From positions 51,167 through 115,166 of the forward strand of contig NZ_OLMK01000029.1 in assembly GCF_900290235.1 (NCBI RefSeq): a stretch of DNA of 64,000 bases, written 5' to 3'. The position numbers and the translations under genes are program-made. The DNA comes from Streptomyces sp. MA5143a. GTDB taxonomy: Bacteria; Actinomycetota; Actinomycetes; Streptomycetales; Streptomycetaceae. Position 1 is the stretch's first letter. Each line of letters begins with the position of its first letter. Below are positions 54,361 through 62,384 of the stretch, piece after piece. A model generated the notes under the pieces. The model saw only the letters and a program-made list of their open reading frames with translations, did no database searches and had not been told where the DNA came from.

Positions 54361-55959
54361 ATGTCCGAGCCGGAAGAGCCAGCGACCATCGACATCCACA
54401 CGACCGCGGGGAAGCTCGCGGATCTGCAGCGCCGTATCCACGAGGCGACGCATGCCGGCTCCGAGCGCGCGGTCGAGAAGCAGCACGCCAAGGGCAAACT
54501 GACGGCCCGTGAGCGGATCGAGCTGCTCCTCGACGAGGACTCCTTCGTGGAGTTCGACGAGTTCGCCCGCCACCGCTCCACCGACTTCGGCATGGAGCAC
54601 AACCGCCCCTACGGCGACGGTGTCGTCACCGGTTACGGCACGGTCGACGGCCGCCCGGTCGCCGTGTTCTCGCAGGACTTCACCGTCCTCGGCGGTTCCC
54701 TGGGCGAGGTCTTCGGCCAGAAGATCATGAAGGCGATGGACTTCGCCCTGAAGACAGGCTGCCCCGTGATCGGCATCAACGACTCCGGTGGCGCCCGCAT
54801 CCAGGAGGGCGTCATGGCCCTCGGCATGTACGGCGAGATCTTCCGCCGCAACACCCACGCGTCCGGCGTGATCCCCCAGATCTCCCTGGTCGTCGGGCCC
54901 TGCGCGGGCGGAGCGGTCTACTCCCCCGCGATCACCGACTTCACGGTCATGGTCGACCAGACCTCGCACATGTTCATCACCGGCCCCGACGTCATCAAGA
55001 CGGTCACCGGCGAGGACGTCGGCTTCGAGGAACTGGGCGGCGCCCGCACCCACAACGCGACCTCGGGCGTGGCCCACCACATGGCGGGCGACGAGAAGGA
55101 CGCCATCGAGTACGTCAAGCAGCTCCTGTCGTACCTGCCCTCGAACAACCTCAGTGACCCCCCGGCCTTCCCCGAGCAGGCGGACCTCGCGGTCACCGAC
55201 GAGGACCGCGAGCTGGACGCCCTCGTCCCGGACAGCGCGAACCAGCCGTACGACATGCACACGGTGATCGAACACGTCCTGGACGACGCCGAGTTCTTCG
55301 AGACCCAGGCCCTGTTCGCGCCGAACATCCTCACCGGCTTCGGCCGGGTCGAGGGCCACCCCGTGGGCATCGTCGCCAACCAGCCGCTTCAGTTCGCCGG
55401 CTGCCTGGACATCGACGCCTCCGAGAAGGCGGCCCGCTTCGTCCGCACCTGTGACGCCTTCAACGTCCCCGTCCTGACGTTCGTCGACGTCCCCGGCTTC
55501 CTCCCGGGCGTCGGTCAGGAGCACGAGGGCATCATCCGCCGCGGCGCCAAGCTCATCTACGCCTACGCCGAGGCCACGGTCCCGCTGATCACGGTCATCA
55601 CCCGCAAGGCCTTCGGCGGCGCCTACGACGTCATGGGCTCCAAGCACCTCGGCGCCGACCTCAACCTCGCCTGGCCGACCGCCCAGATCGCCGTCATGGG
55701 CGCCCAGGGCGCGGTCAACATCCTGCACCGCCGCACCATCGCCGCCGCCTCCGACGAGGAGCGCGAGGAGGTCCGCGCCCGCCTGATCCAGGAGTACGAG
55801 GACACCCTCCTCAACCCCTACACGGCCGCCGAACGCGGTTATGTCGACGCCGTGATCACGCCCTCGGACACCCGCCGCCACATCGTCCGCGGTCTGCGGC
55901 AGCTCCGCACGAAGCGGGAGTCCCTGCCCCCGAAGAAGCACGGCAACATCCCCCTCTAG
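54361..55959 (+). CDS. pccB: Propionyl-CoA carboxylase beta subunit (carboxyltransferase)
   Basis: The product is 532 residues from ATG 54361. Both carboxyltransferase halves are seen: GGSLGEVFGQKIMKAMDFALKTGCPVIGINDSGGARIQEGV region and GFLPGVGQEHEGIIRRGAKLIYAYAEA region (blocks shortened). The acyl-CoA selectivity residue is Asp423 in GGAYDVMGS, the residue associated with propionyl-CoA preference in S. coelicolor PccB; acetyl-CoA enzymes have Ile. It makes methylmalonyl-CoA, used for odd-chain metabolism and polyketides. It is followed by pccE. Confidence 0.95.
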   Translation: MSEPEEPATIDIHTTAGKLADLQRRIHEATHAGSERAVEKQHAKGKLTARERIELLLDEDSFVEFDEFARHRSTDFGMEHNRPYGDGVVTGYGTVDGRPVAVFSQDFTVLGGSLGEVFGQKIMKAMDFALKTGCPVIGINDSGGARIQEGVMALGMYGEIFRRNTHASGVIPQISLVVGPCAGGAVYSPAITDFTVMVDQTSHMFITGPDVIKTVTGEDVGFEELGGARTHNATSGVAHHMAGDEKDAIEYVKQLLSYLPSNNLSDPPAFPEQADLAVTDEDRELDALVPDSANQPYDMHTVIEHVLDDAEFFETQALFAPNILTGFGRVEGHPVGIVANQPLQFAGCLDIDASEKAARFVRTCDAFNVPVLTFVDVPGFLPGVGQEHEGIIRRGAKLIYAYAEATVPLITVITRKAFGGAYDVMGSKHLGADLNLAWPTAQIAVMGAQGAVNILHRRTIAAASDEEREEVRARLIQEYEDTLLNPYTAAERGYVDAVITPSDTRRHIVRGLRQLRTKRESLPPKKHGNIPL

Positions 55960-55976
55960 ACCCGACGGGAGCCATC

Positions 55977-56183
55977 GTGATCAAAGTCGTACGGGGCAAC
56001 CCGACCCCCGAGGAGTTGGCCGCCGCCCTGGCGGTGGTCCAGGCGCGCGCCGCGGCGGCGGCCACACAGCCGTCCGGCGCGCCCACCCCCCGGGACTCCT
56101 GGTCCGACCCGTCCCGCATCGCCGCGCACCGGCTGCCCGCGCCGGGCCCCACCTCCTGGAGCCGCAGCTACTGGCCCGGCTGA
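55977..56183 (+). CDS. pccE: Acyl-CoA carboxylase epsilon subunit
   Basis: The product is 68 residues from GTG 55977, with GGGAG upstream, 17 bases after pccB. IKVVRGNPTPEELAAALAVVQA is the family signature; the C-terminus WSRSYWPG is typical. Epsilon stabilises or activates the alpha-beta complex in actinobacteria. It is cotranscribed with pccB. Confidence 0.93.
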   Translation: MIKVVRGNPTPEELAAALAVVQARAAAAATQPSGAPTPRDSWSDPSRIAAHRLPAPGPTSWSRSYWPG

Positions 56184-56203
56184 GCGGAACCGCCGCCTCA
56201 AGT

Positions 56204-56219
56204 TGAGTACGCGTACTCA
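56204..56219. promoter_or_regulatory. Perfect 16-bp palindrome TGAGTACGCGTACTCA
   Basis: Both strands read the same over 56204-56219. The adjacent CTCAAGTTGAG (56198-56207) is an overlapping dyad, so CTCA/TGAG half-sites occur three times. It lies between pccE and the 42-residue ORF. TTGAG within it could be part of a -35. It is a good operator candidate. Confidence 0.6.
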
Positions 56220-56254
56220 GGCGTCCGGACCACAGCGCCCCGCACCATCGGAGC

Positions 56255-56383
56255 ATGCTGTGGTGCGACCCTGAGAACAAGCCGCCGAAGGAACTCCGCG
56301 ACACCCAGGACATGCTCCGCCGGCTCAGCATCCTCATGGCCCTGGCCATGGTCCTGGCGATGCTGGTCCTGGGCATCCTCTGA
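56255..56383 (+). CDS. Small single-pass membrane protein, 42 residues
   Basis: ATG 56255 to stop 56383. A polar front (WCDPENKPPKELRDTQDMLRR) precedes one hydrophobic helix of 18 residues ending at the stop (SILMALAMVLAMLVLGIL). A GGAG lies only 1 base before the ATG, which is closer than usual. No codon bias against coding is seen. Its place between pccE and maf with its own palindrome suggests an independently regulated small protein. Moderate confidence that it is translated. Confidence 0.55.
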   Translation: MLWCDPENKPPKELRDTQDMLRRLSILMALAMVLAMLVLGIL

Positions 56384-56435
56384 GCGACGGCCGGCGACGG
56401 CCCGGCCGCCCCGCGCCCGCCGCTACCCTGACCGC

Positions 56436-57059
56436 ATGACCGAATCGCACCCCCGGCGCCGTCTGGTGCTCGCCTCGCAGTCCCCCGCCCGCCTCAACCT
56501 GCTCCGCCAGGCCGGCCTGGACCCCGAGGTGATCGTCAGCGGAGTGGACGAGGACGCCGTCACCGCCCCCACCCCCGCCGAGCTGGCCCTCGCCCTCGCC
56601 GAGGCCAAGGCCTCCGTCGTCGCGGCGAAGCCCGAGGTCAAGGGCGCCCTCGTCATCGGCTGCGACTCGGTGCTCGACCTGGACGGCGAAGCCCTCGGCA
56701 AGCCCGCCGACGCCGAGGAGGCCACGGCCCGCTGGAAGGCGATGCGCGGCCGCGCAGGCACCCTCCAGACCGGCCACTGCGTCTACGACACCGCCACCGG
56801 CCGCTACACCTCCGCGACCGCCTCCACGGTCGTCCACTTCGGCGAGCCCAGCGACGAGGAGATCGCCGCGTACGTCGCCTCGGGCGAACCCCTCTACGTC
56901 GCGGGCGCGTTCACCCTCGACGGCCGCTCGGCCCCGTTCATCGACGGCATCGACGGCGACCACGGCAACGTGATCGGCATCAGCCTTCCTCTGGTCCGCC
57001 GCCTGCTGGCCCAACTGGGCGTGGCCATCACCGACTTGTGGACTCCCCGAGTCCCCTAG
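56436..57059 (+). CDS. maf: Maf-family nucleotide pyrophosphatase
   Basis: The product is 207 residues from ATG 56436. Family blocks: LVLASQSPARLNLLRQAGL, IGCDSVLDLDGEALGKP, GRAGTLQTGHCV and IDGDHGNVIGISLPLV. Maf proteins hydrolyse noncanonical dTTP/UTP-type or other nucleotides and act in division-associated roles. TACCCT lies 6 bases before the ATG with no ribosome site, so it may be leaderless. A hairpin follows the stop. Confidence 0.93.
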   Translation: MTESHPRRRLVLASQSPARLNLLRQAGLDPEVIVSGVDEDAVTAPTPAELALALAEAKASVVAAKPEVKGALVIGCDSVLDLDGEALGKPADAEEATARWKAMRGRAGTLQTGHCVYDTATGRYTSATASTVVHFGEPSDEEIAAYVASGEPLYVAGAFTLDGRSAPFIDGIDGDHGNVIGISLPLVRRLLAQLGVAITDLWTPRVP

Positions 57060-57113
57060 GGCCCTTCTGACGGATCTCCGCGGCGTCGCCCACGGAGACC
57101 CATCGGAAGGGCC
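57060..57113. terminator. Long hairpin after maf
   Basis: GGCCCTTCTGA (57060-57070) pairs with TCGGAAGGGCC (57103-57113) with one G-U type mismatch, and inner CGGATCTCCG/CGGAGACC extend it. It overlaps the end of maf and lies before the convergent membrane protein gene, so it may serve both. Confidence 0.65.
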
Positions 57114-57123
57114 CAGCGGCGGC

Positions 57124-57645
57124 TCAGGACGCTCCGGCGGCCGGCGGCGCGACGGGCGCGGCCGGCGCGCCCTCCTCGTCCGGGCCCGGCTGCCCGGCGC
57201 CCGCCTTGCGGTCGTAGGTCATCAGGGTGAGCACCACGAGCGCCAGCACCACCATCATGAAGACGAACGCGCCCCACCCGACCAGCCCCACCGTGAGCGC
57301 GCCGAGCAGTCCGTGCACCACGGCCGCGCTGATGAGCACGACACGCCCGAGCCCGGCGGCGGGCCGGTCGCGTACCGCGACGAGCAGCGCGACGAACCCG
57401 CAGAACGCGAAGTAGAGCCCGAAGACGACACCCCCGGCCTTCGAGGACAGGGACATCGCGTCGGGGTCGAGCCCGGCGAGGGACATCTTCTGCCGGTCGA
57501 CGACGGTGCCGAGGAACCACTGGAGCAGGGCGATCCCCAGCCCCTCCGCGAACAGCACGATCGCCGTGACCACCGCCACCGGTCTGCGGATCACCGCCAC
57601 CCACCCACTTTCCCTGCCGCGCCGTTCCCGCCGGGGCATCGTCAC
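57124..57645 (-). CDS. Membrane protein, four helices, unknown function
   Basis: The product is 173 residues; GTG 57645 or ATG 57639. Helices at about 20-42, 72-92, 100-122 and 124-143 are predicted from hydrophobic blocks, followed by a Pro/Ala/Gly-rich acidic tail. The family occurs between maf and the carboxylase alpha gene in Streptomyces, as I recall, and has no assigned role. It is the only leftward gene in the carboxylase locus. Confidence 0.8.
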   Translation of the reverse strand: MTMPRRERRGRESGWVAVIRRPVAVVTAIVLFAEGLGIALLQWFLGTVVDRQKMSLAGLDPDAMSLSSKAGGVVFGLYFAFCGFVALLVAVRDRPAAGLGRVVLISAAVVHGLLGALTVGLVGWGAFVFMMVVLALVVLTLMTYDRKAGAGQPGPDEEGAPAAPVAPPAAGAS

Positions 57646-57974
57646 CCCACGTACGTGTTCGAGACATCGCGAACGCTACTAACGGGTAAACCCGGGGACA
57701 AGGGTTCTCACGAGAGCAAAGAATCGTTGGGCCATTAGTAGGGATTCCACAAAGAAACCCAACTTGCCGCAGCGCGGCCGCACAGAGACCTTGACCACAG
57801 TAGAGGGCTAGGGTTTTCGGGTGGAGTCCTGCGTGATGCGGTACGACAAGGGATTTCGCCGGTCGAGCGAGCCTCGATTCACGCTCCGTGTGGGCAAGGT
57901 CACCATTGAGGACGGGTCGAAACGCCGTGTCGGCAGTCCCTAAACTCGGCTTGTTTCAAGGAGAGGGAGCCATC
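57646..57974. other. 329-base gap before the carboxylase alpha gene
   Basis: It holds the promoters of the divergent membrane protein and the alpha-subunit gene. TTGACC at about 57792 is a possible -35 for the latter, but no good -10 has the right spacing. The stretch 57690-57770 is relatively AT-rich. No gene is seen. Confidence 0.55.
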
Positions 57975-59750
57975 GTGCGCAAGGTGTTGATCGCCAACCG
58001 AGGCGAAATCGCTGTCCGCGTCGCCCGGGCGTGCCGGGACGCCGGGATCGCGAGCGTGGCCGTGTACGCGGATCCGGACCGGGACGCACTGCATGTGCGT
58101 GCCGCGGACGAGGCGTTCGCCCTGGGCGGTGACACCCCCGCCACCAGCTACCTGGACATCTCCAAGGTGCTCCAGGCCGCCAAGGACTCCGGAGCGGACG
58201 CGATCCATCCGGGCTACGGCTTCCTCTCGGAGAACGCGGAGTTCGCCCAGGCGGTGCTGGACGCGGGCCTGATCTGGATCGGCCCGCCGCCGCAGGCGAT
58301 CCGCGACCTCGGCGACAAGGTGGCGGCCCGTCACATCGCCCAGCGCGCGGGCGCCCCGCTGGTCGCGGGCACCCCGGACCCGGTGTCGGGCGCCGACGAG
58401 GTCGTGGCGTTCGCCGAGGAGCACGGTCTGCCCATCGCCATCAAGGCGGCGTTCGGCGGCGGCGGTCGCGGTCTGAAGGTGGCCCGCACCCTCGAAGAGG
58501 TCCCCGAGCTGTACGACTCGGCGGTCCGTGAGGCGGTCGCGGCGTTCGGTCGCGGCGAGTGCTTCGTGGAGCGCTACCTGGACAAGCCGCGACACGTCGA
58601 GACCCAGTGCCTGGCGGACAAGCACGGCAACGTGGTCGTCGTCTCGACCCGTGACTGCTCGCTCCAGCGCCGCCACCAGAAGCTGGTCGAGGAGGCCCCG
58701 GCGCCGTTCCTCTCCGAGGAGCAGAACGCGGAGCTGTACCGCGCGTCGAAGGCCATCCTGAAGGAGGCCGGTTACGTCGGCGCCGGCACGGTGGAGTTCC
58801 TCGTCGGCGTGGACGGCACGATCTCCTTCCTGGAGGTCAACACCCGCCTCCAGGTCGAGCACCCGGTCACCGAGGAGGTCACCGGCATCGACCTGGTCCG
58901 TGAGATGTTCCGGATCGCCGACGGCGAGGAGCTGGGCTACGACGACCCGCCGATGCGCGGTCATTCGTTCGAGTTCCGCATCAACGGCGAGGACCCGGGC
59001 CGCAACTTCCTCCCGGCCCCCGGCACGGTCACCACGTTCACCCCGCCGTCCGGCCCCGGTGTCCGTCTGGACGCGGGTGTGGAGTCCGGCAGCGTCATCG
59101 GCCCGGCCTGGGACTCCCTCCTCGCCAAGCTGATCGTCACCGGCGCCACCCGGCAGCAGGCCCTACAGCGCGCCGCGCGTGCCCTGGAGGAGTTCCAGGT
59201 CGAGGGCATGGCCACGGCCATCCCGTTCCACCGCGCGGTGGTGAAGGACCCGGCGTTCGCTCCCGAGCTCACCGGCTCGACCGACCCGTTCACGGTCCAC
59301 ACCCGCTGGATCGAGACGGAGTTCGTCAACGAGATCAAGCCGTTCGCGGCTCCCGCGGACACCGCCGAGCCCGAGGACGAGACGGACCGCGAGACGATCG
59401 TCGTCGAGGTCGGCGGCAAGCGCCTGGAGGTCTCCCTCCCCGCCGCTCTCGGTATGACCCTGGCCCGCACCGGCCTGGCCGCGGGCGCCAAGCCCAAGCG
59501 CCGCGCGGCGAAGAAGTCGGGCCCCGCGGCGTCCGGCGACACCCTCGCCTCCCCGATGCAGGGCACGATCGTGAAGGTCGCCGTCGAGGAGGGCCAGGAG
59601 GTCAAGGAGGGCGACCTCATCGTGGTCCTGGAGGCCATGAAGATGGAGCAGCCCCTCAACGCCCACCGCTCCGGCACGGTCAAGGGCCTGAGCGCGGAGG
59701 TCGGCGCCTCCATCACGTCGGGCGCGGCGATCTGCGAGATCAAGGACTGA
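57975..59750 (+). CDS. accA: Acyl-CoA carboxylase alpha subunit (biotin carboxylase + biotin carrier)
   Basis: The product is 591 residues from GTG 57975, with AGGGAG upstream. Biotin carboxylase domain about 1-445: RKVLIANRGEIAVRV, HPGYGFLSENAEFA, AFGGGGRGLKV, FLEVNTRLQVEHPVTE. A linker rich in Lys/Arg/Ala (about 495-520) leads to the biotin carrier domain with EAMKMEQ, Lys556 being the biotinylated residue. It carboxylates biotin with ATP and bicarbonate and passes it to PccB and AccB beta subunits. It corresponds to the shared AccA2-type subunit. birA lies 3.8 kb away. Confidence 0.96.
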   Translation: MRKVLIANRGEIAVRVARACRDAGIASVAVYADPDRDALHVRAADEAFALGGDTPATSYLDISKVLQAAKDSGADAIHPGYGFLSENAEFAQAVLDAGLIWIGPPPQAIRDLGDKVAARHIAQRAGAPLVAGTPDPVSGADEVVAFAEEHGLPIAIKAAFGGGGRGLKVARTLEEVPELYDSAVREAVAAFGRGECFVERYLDKPRHVETQCLADKHGNVVVVSTRDCSLQRRHQKLVEEAPAPFLSEEQNAELYRASKAILKEAGYVGAGTVEFLVGVDGTISFLEVNTRLQVEHPVTEEVTGIDLVREMFRIADGEELGYDDPPMRGHSFEFRINGEDPGRNFLPAPGTVTTFTPPSGPGVRLDAGVESGSVIGPAWDSLLAKLIVTGATRQQALQRAARALEEFQVEGMATAIPFHRAVVKDPAFAPELTGSTDPFTVHTRWIETEFVNEIKPFAAPADTAEPEDETDRETIVVEVGGKRLEVSLPAALGMTLARTGLAAGAKPKRRAAKKSGPAASGDTLASPMQGTIVKVAVEEGQEVKEGDLIVVLEAMKMEQPLNAHRSGTVKGLSAEVGASITSGAAICEIKD

Positions 59751-59760
59751 GCACCGGTAC

Positions 59761-59807
59761 GACGAGACGACCCCCGCGGCTGTCAGGGCCGCGGGGGTCG
59801 TCTCGTC
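59761..59807 (+). terminator. 20-bp perfect terminator hairpin after the alpha-subunit gene
   Basis: GACGAGACGACCCCCGCGGC (59761-59780) is exactly complementary to 59788-59807, with a 7-base loop. It lies 10 bases after the stop. The long stem with no U-tract is typical of actinobacterial terminators. Confidence 0.9.
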
Positions 59808-59882
59808 CCCGCGACAACTCACCCGGCCGCCCGAGCGACCTAGGCTGAGGAGACCCCAGCGAGGAGAGCAGGTGAGGCCACG

Positions 59883-60521
59883 GTGAGCACCACCCCGGCC
59901 GGGCCCCCGGCAGGAGCGCGGCCGCCTACGACCCGGCCCCCGGCGGGCGCCCGCCCGATGCGGGCCGACGCCCGCCGCAACCACGAGCGCCTCCTCACGG
60001 CGGCCCGCCTCGCCTTCGCGGCCCATGGCACGACCGCCTCGCTGGAGGACATCGCCCGCCGCGCGGACGTCGGGATCGGCACGCTGTACCGCCACTTCCC
60101 GAACCGGCAGGCCCTCCTGGGCGCGGTCTTCGAGGACGCGGTGCAGGAGCTGCTGGCCCGGGCCCGGGAGCGGCTCGACGCGCCCGAGCCGTGCGCCGCG
60201 CTGGTCAGCTGGCTGCGTGACGTCATCACTCGCGCGAGTGAATACCGGGGTCTGGCGAAGGCCTTGATGACGGTGTCGTACGCGGACTCCCGCATCGAGG
60301 AGGACGCCTCGGACCTGGCCCGGTGCTGCGCCCCGATCCGCGAGGCGGGCACCGCCCTCCTGACGCGGGCGCAGCGGGCTCACGCCGTACGGGACGACGT
60401 GTCGATCGGCGATCTGCTCCAGCTCACCCACGCGATCGCGCTGGCGGCCGAGGAAACCCCGGACGACCCGGAACTGGCCGACCGCCTACTGACCCTGACG
60501 CTGCGCGGCCTGAAGCCGTAG
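59883..60521 (+). CDS. TetR-family transcriptional regulator
   Basis: The product is 212 residues from GTG 59883. A Pro/Gly-rich leader of about 25 residues precedes the TetR HTH: ARLAFAAHGTTASLEDIARRADVGIGTLYRHFPNRQALL. The ligand-binding half (about 75-212) is all-helical with DSRIEEDASDLARCCAPI and matches the TetR_C_33-like group. Target unknown. It is followed by a 0.7 kb repeat region. It is the only TetR in the window. Confidence 0.9.
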   Translation: MSTTPAGPPAGARPPTTRPPAGARPMRADARRNHERLLTAARLAFAAHGTTASLEDIARRADVGIGTLYRHFPNRQALLGAVFEDAVQELLARARERLDAPEPCAALVSWLRDVITRASEYRGLAKALMTVSYADSRIEEDASDLARCCAPIREAGTALLTRAQRAHAVRDDVSIGDLLQLTHAIALAAEETPDDPELADRLLTLTLRGLKP

Positions 60522-60540
60522 CGAAATGGGCGGACCGAGG

Positions 60541-61190
60541 CGGTGGTGAACCGCTCGGCCCGAGACGTGATGGCCCGGCGGGCCGACGGTCCGCGACCGT
60601 GGCGAACGGGCGGCCCAAGGCCGTGGTGGCCCGTCGGGCCGGAACCACGCGGCGCGAACGGCAGGCCGGAGCGGTGGTGAGGCAGCTGCCCGTGGCCGTA
60701 GTGGCCCATCGGGCCGGGACCACGCGGCGAACGGCAGGCCGGAGCGGTGGTGAGGCGGCTGCCCGTGACCGCGGTGAACCGACGGCACCCGAACCGCGCG
60801 GCGAACGGCCGGCCGGAGGAGTGGTGAACCGGTTCCCCGTGGCCGTGGTGAACCGACGGCACCCGAACCGCGCGGCGAACGGCCGGCCGGAGGAGTGGTG
60901 AACCGGTTCCCCGTGGCCGTGGTGAACCGACGGCACCCGAACCGCGCGGCGAACGGGGCGATCCCAGCTGTAGTGACCCGGTCGGCCCGAAACCGTAGTG
61001 ACCGGCGGGCCGAAACCGTAGTGACCGGCGGGCCGAAACCGTAGTGACCGGCGGCCGGAACCACGGCGAACCGGTGACGCCGGACCATGGTGGACGGCGG
61101 CCCCGAACCGCGCGGCCAACGGGCGGTCCCGCGCCGTGGTGAAGCGGCAGCCCGTGGCCATGGCGAACCGGCGGTGGACGGGGGCGGCGC
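60541..61190. repeat. Composite minisatellite, 24-bp and 74-bp units
   Basis: A short motif starting GTGGTGAACCGG or GTAGTGACCGGC recurs about every 24 bases across 650 bases. Inside it a 74-bp higher-order unit is exactly repeated (starts at 60821 and 60895), with further diverged copies before and after. It fills most of the 711-base gap between the TetR and DeoR genes. The period is not a multiple of 3 and no start or ribosome site supports a gene. Confidence 0.88.
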
Positions 61191-61232
61191 TCGCGTCCTC
61201 GGGGCCTGCCCGGGGCGTCGCCGCCGCCGTGT

Positions 61233-62240
61233 TCATCGGCGGCGCAGGTCCGCCACGCGGGCCGCTCGCTCCCTCTCCCGCTCACCGGTCGGCGGCTGCT
61301 CCCCCAGCACCGTGGCGGTGCGCAACTGGGGCGCGGTGCCGTGGACCTGGTTCCGGCGGGGGCCCGGGAGCGGCATGTCCCGGCGGGACTGGCGTGCCGG
61401 TACGGGATCGCCGCCTGTGCCACCGCCGCCCGACGCCCCGGCCACGGAGATCTGCACGCCCTGATCGGCCAGGGCCTGCAACTCGGGGACCGCGCGATCG
61501 TCGTGACCCGGCGGATCGTCGGTGACCAGTCGGGTGATCACATCGGTCGGCACCGTCTGGAACATCGTGTCGGTGCCCAGTTTGGTGTGGTCGGCGAGGA
61601 CCACGACCTCGGCGGCGGCCTGGACCAGCGCCCGGTCGACCGACGCCGACAGCATGTTGGACGTGGACAGGCCGCGCTCGGCGGTCAGTCCGCTCCCGGA
61701 GAGGAAGGCCTTGGAGACACGCAGCCCCTGGAGGGACTGCTCGGCGCCGGAGCCGACCAGGGCGTAGTTGGAACCGCGCAGGGTGCCACCGGTCATCACG
61801 ACTTCCACACGGTTGGCGTGGGCCAACGCCTGCGCCACCAAAAGGGAGTTGGTGACGACGGTCAGCCCGGGGACCCGCGCGAGCCGGCGTGCCAGCTCCT
61901 GCGTGGTGGTCCCCGCCCCGACCACGATGGCCTCGCCCTCTTCGACGAGGCTCGCGGCGAGGTCGGCGATGGCCGTCTTCTCGGCGGTCGCGAGATGAGA
62001 CTTCTGCGGAAAGCCGGACTCCCGCGTGAACCCGCCCGGCAATACCGCACCGCCGTGCCGGCGGTCGAGGAGTCCTTCTGCCTCCAGAGCGCGCACGTCC
62101 CGCCGTACGGTCACTTCGGAGGTCTGGACGACGCGGGCGAGCTCACGGAGCGACACGGCTCCGTTGGCCCGCACCATTTCGAGGATCAATTGGCGACGTT
62201 CTGCAGCGAACACGAAACTGACAGTAACGCCAACGACCAT
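61233..62240 (-). CDS. DeoR-family transcriptional regulator with an extra C-terminal tail
   Basis: The product is 335 residues from ATG 62240. The DeoR HTH is clear: RRQLILEMVRANGAVSLRELARVVQTSEVTVRRDVRALEAEGLL, followed by HGGAVLPGG. The sugar-phosphate-binding domain (about 80-255) has GAGTTTQELARRL and VMTGGTLRGSNYALVG. DeoR proteins are about 255 residues; here about 75 extra residues follow (GASGGGGTGGDPVPARQSR... to the end), rich in Pro, Arg and Gly. The tail may be a frame extension into repeat-rich DNA. Effector unknown. Confidence 0.9.
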   Translation of the reverse strand: MVVGVTVSFVFAAERRQLILEMVRANGAVSLRELARVVQTSEVTVRRDVRALEAEGLLDRRHGGAVLPGGFTRESGFPQKSHLATAEKTAIADLAASLVEEGEAIVVGAGTTTQELARRLARVPGLTVVTNSLLVAQALAHANRVEVVMTGGTLRGSNYALVGSGAEQSLQGLRVSKAFLSGSGLTAERGLSTSNMLSASVDRALVQAAAEVVVLADHTKLGTDTMFQTVPTDVITRLVTDDPPGHDDRAVPELQALADQGVQISVAGASGGGGTGGDPVPARQSRRDMPLPGPRRNQVHGTAPQLRTATVLGEQPPTGERERERAARVADLRRR

Positions 62241-62329
62241 CTGCTTTCAGCAGTTTGCGCCGAATAACAGAAGTTGTTCGCACCCTGGGGCGAGGAGTGA
62301 TATAGGGGCCATCCGGGACGTAAACGCAA

Positions 62330-62354
62330 CGGGCCCGGACCGCCGACCGGCCCG
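62330..62354 (-). terminator. Hairpin after the LpdA-type gene
   Basis: CGGGCCCGG (62330-62338) pairs with CCGGCCCG (62347-62354) with one bulge. On the minus strand it lies 31 bases past the stop and is followed by GTTGCGTTT. Confidence 0.6.
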
Positions 62355-62384
62355 GACCCGCCCTCCTACCGCCCTCTGACCTCG

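Noticed and set aside
60541..61190. CRISPR array or repeat-protein gene in the composite repeat
   Set aside because: There are no spacers of constant length. Periods of 24 and 74 do not hold one frame across the field. No ribosome site or start is found.
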